Assembly (NCBI GenBank): GCA_025997655.1
Contig: BNUW01000097.1
Coordinates: 1 to 9,393 of the forward strand
DNA length: 9,393 nt
Source of the DNA: Spirochaetia bacterium
Lineage (GTDB): Bacteria; Spirochaetota; Spirochaetia; Treponematales; Breznakiellaceae
Direction of reading: 5' to 3'
The position numbers and the translations under genes are program-made. Under the pieces are notes generated by a model. The model was not told the DNA's origin. It saw only the letters and a list, made by a program, of their open reading frames with translations, and made no database searches. Numbering within the stretch: position 1 is the stretch's first letter; every line of letters starts with the position of its first letter. This document shows, in pieces, positions 5,297-9,393 of this stretch.

Positions 5297-6594
5297 AGTA
5301 ATGGCGCCTCAATTTTCACCATGGTCCCCTCTCCTTCTTCGCTTATAAAACTAAGTTTACCCCCAAGAATGGTGATACGTTCATACATCCCCCGAATGCC
5401 TAAATGACCGGAGGGAAAGCGGCCTGCATTTTCGGCGGACAGGGGACGGCGGCCGGGGGGAAACCCTTTGCCGTCATCGGAAACACAGATCAGCAGCCCT
5501 TTTCTTGTTTTGTCTCCGCCAAAGTCGGCGTTGCGCAGTAACACGGTGGCCTCGGCAGCCTCCGCATGTTTTCTGATGTTGCTAAGCGCCTCCTGAACCA
5601 GCCTGAAACACTGGAGCTGCATTTCCGCCGACAGGGGCCCGGAACTGAAGCCCTCCTGCACCGTTAAACGGCACTCGATACCCGCGGCTTTTCCGAAATC
5701 GTAACAAAGTCTGCGCAGGGCGTCCGCCAAGCCCTGGTGGCGAAGTTCCGGAGGCACCAGGCCGTTACAGATAATCCGCACCTTTTCAATAAGTTCCCCA
5801 TGCCCGGCGCTCAGTTCCGTACACAATTCCTGTATACCGGCACGGCCGGCTTCAGTGGCATCGCCCCCAATGCGGCGTATCGCCTGAACCCTCATTTCCA
5901 GGACACCCAATTCCTGGGCAATGGAATCGTGCAGTTCCCGGGCGATGCGGGAACGCTCCTGTTCCTGGGCGAGTACTACCCAGCGGGAAAAGGCGGCGCT
6001 CTGTTTGCCCCTGGCCCGTGAATGTTCCAGCGCCCCGTAAAGCCGCCACACAAACAGGGTCATTATGATGATGATCGCAATAAGAATAAAGAACTGGGAA
6101 AAGTACGCCATGTGGATATGATCCGCCATCTCTGAATCCAGAAACTGCCACCGGGCAAGCTCCCGGTGGATTTCAACGGAAAGCTCCAGAATCGCGGACT
6201 CCCGGACTTCGGTGGTTTGTCCCTCCCGTACCGACCGGGACAGTAATTCTGTCAGGTCTGTAATGTTTCGGGTGAGTTCCCCCGGGGAAAAAGCGGTAAC
6301 TGCGCCGCTTACATACAGCGGGGACCGGTGAAAGGCCTCCACCGTACGGCTGAATTCGTCAAGGGCGGTCAAAAGGTCCGCCGTATCCTCAGGCATCCCC
6401 GCATTCACATAGTACAGTAATGCTATTTCAACCGCCAGCCACTTTTGCGAAACCTCATATACCGGCACATCCGCGGAAGGAACCGCAGCAAAGGCGCTTC
6501 CGGGCAAAAGGCAGAGGAACAGGGCAACAATACGAATATTGTATATCGGAGAATGTTTTTTGTCTATTGGCCTATCAGCGCTTACAATACTCAT
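5293..6594 (-). CDS. NarL-partner sensor histidine kinase (HisKA_3/HATPase)
   Basis: A kinase of about 433 residues (numbers below count from the TTG at 6597). The N-terminus shows a signal-like hydrophobic stretch (22-38, ending GSAFA). An extracytoplasmic helical sensor region of about 125 residues follows, then a strong TM at about 165-186 (FFILIAIIIIMTLFVW). Next comes HisKA_3 with phospho-accepting His223 in ERSRIARELHDSIAQELG, then HATPase with N box LVQEALSNIRKHAEA (N340), G1 DDGKGF (374-379) and G2 GHLGIRGM (397-404). All are intact. This type pairs with NarL/LuxR regulators, and the one at 3078-3689 is the only such regulator here. The start is uncertain by one codon: TTG 6597 and ATG 6594 are adjacent, with GGAG 7 or 10 bases upstream; ATG is chosen. 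The stop overlaps the membrane-protein start (ATGA). Confidence 0.92.
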   Translation of the reverse strand: MSIVSADRPIDKKHSPIYNIRIVALFLCLLPGSAFAAVPSADVPVYEVSQKWLAVEIALLYYVNAGMPEDTADLLTALDEFSRTVEAFHRSPLYVSGAVTAFSPGELTRNITDLTELLSRSVREGQTTEVRESAILELSVEIHRELARWQFLDSEMADHIHMAYFSQFFILIAIIIIMTLFVWRLYGALEHSRARGKQSAAFSRWVVLAQEQERSRIARELHDSIAQELGVLEMRVQAIRRIGGDATEAGRAGIQELCTELSAGHGELIEKVRIICNGLVPPELRHQGLADALRRLCYDFGKAAGIECRLTVQEGFSSGPLSAEMQLQCFRLVQEALSNIRKHAEAAEATVLLRNADFGGDKTRKGLLICVSDDGKGFPPGRRPLSAENAGRFPSGHLGIRGMYERITILGGKLSFISEEGEGTMVKIEAPLL

Positions 6595-6618
6595 CAAAAT
6601 AATTCTCCATGGCGTATG

Positions 6619-6943
6619 CTATTGTCCCCATGATGAGCATCGGAGTATCCCGGGAGGAAATGAGAAAATACACGCAGCTCTTTGATCCGCGCCCTCAATA
6701 GCAGGCCGCACACCTTTGCCATGCCCGGTCAGGGAAACCGCCATAATATCACTGCCCGAGAGCCCCGAGCTTTCGAGAGCCCCTTTTATAGCGTCCCCGG
6801 CGGCCTTCCATACATCATCCAAATCCCGCTCATACCAGCTGATTTTTGGAGAGACAACATCACATTTGCGGGAACAAACACTTTTTTCATCACCATTTAT
6901 GCTGAAGATGCCGGCTTTAATCATGGAATAAATATTCTGCCAT
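6619..6943 (-). pseudogene. FGGY-family carbohydrate kinase remnant
   Basis: A fragment of about 100 codons from the N-terminal domain of an FGGY sugar kinase (full members are about 480-520 residues). The core KAGIFSINGDEKSVCSRK...VVSPKISWYERDLDDVWKAA...SDIMAVSLTGHGKG is clearly family-like. The original start is ATG 6943-6941 with AGGAG seven bases upstream and reads MAEYL. After that the frame breaks and resumes at IKAGIF after only a few bases, so the Gly-rich phosphate-binding strand expected there (xGIDxGGT type) has been deleted with a frameshift. After GHGKG roughly ten expected residues are also missing (VRPAIEGADQRAA follows directly), then similarity ends and a stop occurs at 6621-6619. 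It sits 14 bases after the URO-D gene as the last member of the sugar operon. It cannot encode an active kinase. Confidence 0.8.
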
Positions 6944-6957
6944 TGCACAGCTCCTTG

Positions 6958-7980
6958 CTACTTATAAACGCCGAATTCGTGCAGGGTATCCAATAAGGCC
7001 TTGTAATTATCCGGCTTAACCTCAGAATGAAGACTGTTGGAAGAGGAAAGAATATAACCATACCCCGGCATGCCTATGCGAAGGCATTCCTTTGTCTCCT
7101 GTATTGTATCCTCCACCGTCCCGAAGGTCAGGGTTTGTGCACAGTCCACGTTACCCTTGAGGCAGATCCGTTTTCCGTATTTTTCCTTAAAATACGAAAG
7201 CTGCATCCCCGCAGCGGGCTCTATGGGATCGTAGCAATCAATGCCGGTTTCAGGATCGACAATCATGTCAATAAGCGACATCACATCCCCATCGCAATGC
7301 TTAATCACCATAAAACCCATGTCTTTATACGCGCGCATCACCTTCTTGTACCAGGGGAAAAAGATTTCCCTGAATGCTTTCGGGGAAAACATCGGCCCCC
7401 TGGTATAGCAGTAATCGTCACCGGTCATCACGATCCGCAATCCCAAATCCCAGGCACGCTTGGCCACCTTGATATTGTAGTCCACCACAATGCCGATCAG
7501 TTTATCCACCATTTCCGGCTCGGTGTTAATCGCCATGAGGAATTCCTCAAAGGGCATAATCCGGCTCGGCAGGGAAAAAACGTCATTCAGATGGAGGATC
7601 ACCGCCCGTTTTCCTTTAAAGCGATCGAGGGCCTCTTTCACCGCATCCAGGCGGTATGGCGCGCAGGGATCCGGCGGAGTATATCCTTCAAGATCCTCCG
7701 GTTCCTTTACCGGACCGTCGGCGGTAATGTCCGTTTCTTCGGCGGTAATTTTTTTCGTTACCCCCCATTCATCACGGTAGGTAACTTCATCAATAAAATC
7801 TTTTTTATACTTCTGATGAACTACAATACCGTCAATATCCATGCGCTCAATAAATTCCGCCATGTCCGCGCCGGGCGTCATAGCTTCGATCAGTTTCCGG
7901 CTTATCTCCCATTCAAAGGTTGGAACCCGGTCAATGGGTTTGTGCGCCAGAGCATTCATAACTCGTTCTTCACTGTTCAT
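6958..7980 (-). CDS. Uroporphyrinogen decarboxylase (URO-D)-family protein
   Basis: A 340-residue TIM-barrel protein of the URO-D/MtaA-CmuA superfamily. Family features are the N-terminal RVMNALAHKPIDRVPTFEW, a central GDDYCYTRGPMFSPKAFREIFFPWYK, and the late IKHCDGDV (His228, Cys229) plus ICLKGNVDCAQTL. Members outside haem synthesis include cobamide-dependent methyltransferases, which bind zinc through His-x-Cys and a later Cys. Here His and Cys are adjacent, so the exact zinc pattern is not present and the reaction is unknown. Similar proteins are often found in sugar-catabolic gene sets next to ABC transporters, as here. The track-independent start choice is ATG 7980-7978, which has AGGGG five bases upstream; the GTG at 7986 lies too close to that site. 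The gene follows the DUF4380 gene by 11 bases, so the two are co-transcribed. A haem role is unlikely given the context. Confidence 0.85.
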   Translation of the reverse strand: MNSEERVMNALAHKPIDRVPTFEWEISRKLIEAMTPGADMAEFIERMDIDGIVVHQKYKKDFIDEVTYRDEWGVTKKITAEETDITADGPVKEPEDLEGYTPPDPCAPYRLDAVKEALDRFKGKRAVILHLNDVFSLPSRIMPFEEFLMAINTEPEMVDKLIGIVVDYNIKVAKRAWDLGLRIVMTGDDYCYTRGPMFSPKAFREIFFPWYKKVMRAYKDMGFMVIKHCDGDVMSLIDMIVDPETGIDCYDPIEPAAGMQLSYFKEKYGKRICLKGNVDCAQTLTFGTVEDTIQETKECLRIGMPGYGYILSSSNSLHSEVKPDNYKALLDTLHEFGVYK

Positions 7981-7991
7981 ATACACCCCTA

Positions 7992-8906
7992 TTATGTATG
8001 TATCACCTTAAGAATCGGTTTAGACACGTATTCTTCAATTTCTTTTTCGGTTTTAGGCATTTTAATATCCCGGAACAAATACCATTCCTCCGTATGTTCC
8101 GTATATTCATTCCTGGCAATGGTTCTTAATGGTCCCATGGATTCCAGTTCCGTCATTTCATTATCCGTGTATATTTCAAAGGTGGAACCAAAGTCGGGAT
8201 ACTCTTCTCCGGCCCGGGGAAGAGCGGTCTTTACAAACATATAGCCATTCAAAAGATAGGCGCCCCAGCCTTCAGTATTGTTGAACCCGATCTTAAACCA
8301 CTGTTTATTATTCTGATCCTGCTGAAGGGTCATATATTTTTCACCAATACTAAAGCGGCTGTCATTCGGTTTTGTCCAGGGCCAGTACACAATTGAAAAG
8401 TTTGGGTAATAATCCGGTGTTTGCTTCCGGGGAATGGGGAGTATTACCTTCCCGTCTTCCCTCATTACCGACATGGCCCAGGTTCCCAGGTTAATGGGCC
8501 ATAAGCCGCAGTTGTAAATTCGGTGACCCACCGTAACCCGGGGTTCATCAGCCGCCATGGTGATGCACAGTTGTTTCCGGATCCTTGTGGCTTCCTCTTC
8601 AGGGCAATCCATTTCAACGGAATTGCCGCTGACTTTATAGGAAACCGGCGCATTGTCAACCTGATTCGGCCTGAATCCGTCCTGAGGACTGTGCCACAAG
8701 CGGTGGCCCCCATAGATATGCCACTCCTTTGAATTAACAAGGCCCTGCTGACCCTTTCTCTGATGAAACATATTTTCACCATTAACGGCCCCAAAATAAA
8801 TTATCCTTGGCCCCACATCGGTTGTAACAATGAGCTTAACCGTATCATTGCTCATTTCAAGACAATGCTGCCATCCGTTATAGGCAATTTCAGTTATTTT
8901 AACCAT
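7992..8906 (-). CDS. DUF4380-type protein with galactose-mutarotase-like fold
   Basis: A 304-residue, apparently cytoplasmic protein with no signal peptide and no membrane segment. The segments VTTDVGPRIIYFGAVNGENMF (28-47) and IYGGHRLWHSPQ (64-75) are characteristic of DUF4380 and related mutarotase-like beta-sandwich proteins. The invariant GGHRLWHSPQ probably lines the sugar-binding site. By position in the operon it may act on the sugar brought in by the upstream permease, for example as an epimerase or mutarotase; that is inference. Its ATG overlaps the permease stop in a TAATG junction (8908-8904), so translation is coupled. The protein is full length and shows no damage, unlike the genes at both ends of this operon. 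Confidence 0.75.
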   Translation of the reverse strand: MVKITEIAYNGWQHCLEMSNDTVKLIVTTDVGPRIIYFGAVNGENMFHQRKGQQGLVNSKEWHIYGGHRLWHSPQDGFRPNQVDNAPVSYKVSGNSVEMDCPEEEATRIRKQLCITMAADEPRVTVGHRIYNCGLWPINLGTWAMSVMREDGKVILPIPRKQTPDYYPNFSIVYWPWTKPNDSRFSIGEKYMTLQQDQNNKQWFKIGFNNTEGWGAYLLNGYMFVKTALPRAGEEYPDFGSTFEIYTDNEMTELESMGPLRTIARNEYTEHTEEWYLFRDIKMPKTEKEIEEYVSKPILKVIHT

Positions 8907-9393
8907 TATTTTTTTCTCAGAATTAACTGAGACCTCCGCTGTTTGTTTCCTAATACGTCAACTAACACCGCAATAAGCAGGGTTAGGCCCATAATAAAGG
9001 TTTGCCAATACACATTGACCCCAAGCAGATTAACTGCGTTGGTAACCAGGGCCATTAATATGGATCCCAAAAAAGCACCCAGGATGGTCCCTTCACCACC
9101 CTGCAGGCTGGCCCCGCCGATTATGACCGCCGTCAGAACCCGCATCTCCATGCCTTCCCCGGAGGTTACCATCGCCGAGCCCAGACGGCCTGCCTGCACC
9201 ACCCCCGCAAAACCAGCAAACAAACCCGCAAGCATGTAATTGAATATCTTCATCATGCGCACATTTATTCCCGAAAGCTGGGCCGCCTTTTCATTTCCCC
9301 CAATGTAATAATTTTGCCTGAAAAATCGTATGCGCCGTAACTCAGGGGAAAAGCATTGCGGGGCTGCCGGCGGCGTTCCGGTTTTTGGGGCAA
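8906..9393 (-). CDS. RbsC-family sugar ABC transporter permease, C-terminal part (5' partial, possibly disrupted)
   Basis: The frame is open to the window edge. From about 9345 down it reads RRIRFFRQNYYIGGNEKAAQLSGINV, then KIFNYMLAGLFAGFAGVVQAGRLGSA, the EAA-like MRVLTAVIIGGASLQGGEGTILGAFLG, and the last membrane helices ending LIAVLVDVLGNKQRR. This matches the C-terminal third of RbsC-type permeases (BPD_transp_2), which form the membrane channel for sugars such as ribose in CUT2 transporters. The GTG at 9262 is internal. Upstream of about 9345 the same frame gives a Pro/Ala-rich, non-hydrophobic stretch (TGTPPAAPQCFSPEL) where a membrane helix is expected, and neither other frame supplies one. 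A rearrangement, frameshift or base errors at the window edge are likely. Its stop overlaps the DUF4380 start. Confidence 0.85.
   Translation of the reverse strand, partial: APKTGTPPAAPQCFSPELRRIRFFRQNYYIGGNEKAAQLSGINVRMMKIFNYMLAGLFAGFAGVVQAGRLGSAMVTSGEGMEMRVLTAVIIGGASLQGGEGTILGAFLGSILMALVTNAVNLLGVNVYWQTFIMGLTLLIAVLVDVLGNKQRRSQLILRKK

Noticed and set aside
6575..6677. Short minus-strand alternate frame ending in MENYFDEYCKR
   Set aside because: Too short, no identifiable family, overlaps the kinase start; mentioned only as a possible gene remnant.
7027..8244. Long plus-strand open frame of 405 codons opposite the URO-D and DUF4380 genes
   Set aside because: The composition is that of a reverse-complement shadow; both minus-strand genes have clear family motifs, ribosome sites and spacing.
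9260..9262. GTG as the start of the ABC permease
   Set aside because: Conserved family sequence (IGGNEKAAQLSGINV) continues in frame upstream, so the codon is internal.

Overview
The window looks like a chromosomal segment of a spirochaete, most likely a host-associated Treponema. This is an inference from gene style: paired two-component systems, a small sugar-ABC/URO-D/DUF4380 gene set, long GC-rich intergenic palindromes and several decayed genes. No rRNA, tRNA or marker gene is present, so the assignment is only moderately supported. No tRNA, rRNA, CRISPR array or transposase gene was seen.

Left part (1-2860). The 3' end of an RNase D-like gene (+) meets, tail to tail with a 10-base overlap, a three-gene minus-strand operon. 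That operon reads from a good sigma70-type promoter near 2843 through a CopZ-like metallochaperone, an OmpR-family response regulator and a BaeS/VanS-type histidine kinase. The junctions are tightly coupled (TAACG and ATGA overlaps). The set probably senses and handles Cu(I) or a related soft metal. The response regulator lacks a normal start codon and carries a G9 tract between its two domains.

Middle part (2857-4620). A 172-base nested inverted repeat is followed by a plus-strand NarL/LuxR response regulator, a 135-base GC-rich hairpin, and a minus-strand lipoprotein gene broken by one in-frame TAA. The segment from 3038 to 4620 is bounded by a 24-base imperfect inverted repeat. If that segment were flipped, the response regulator would lie just downstream of, and in line with, its probable partner kinase operon.

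Right-middle (4640-6597). A NarL-type histidine kinase with an extracytoplasmic sensor region is translationally coupled (ATGA) to a small polytopic membrane protein that resembles ECF substrate-binding components. Together with the response regulator at 3078-3689 these probably form one signalling system.

Right part (6619-9393). This is a minus-strand sugar-type operon: the C-terminal part of an RbsC-family ABC permease (cut by the window edge and apparently disrupted), a DUF4380 mutarotase-fold protein, a URO-D-family protein and the remnant of an FGGY carbohydrate kinase. Decay at both ends suggests the pathway is being lost or has been rearranged.
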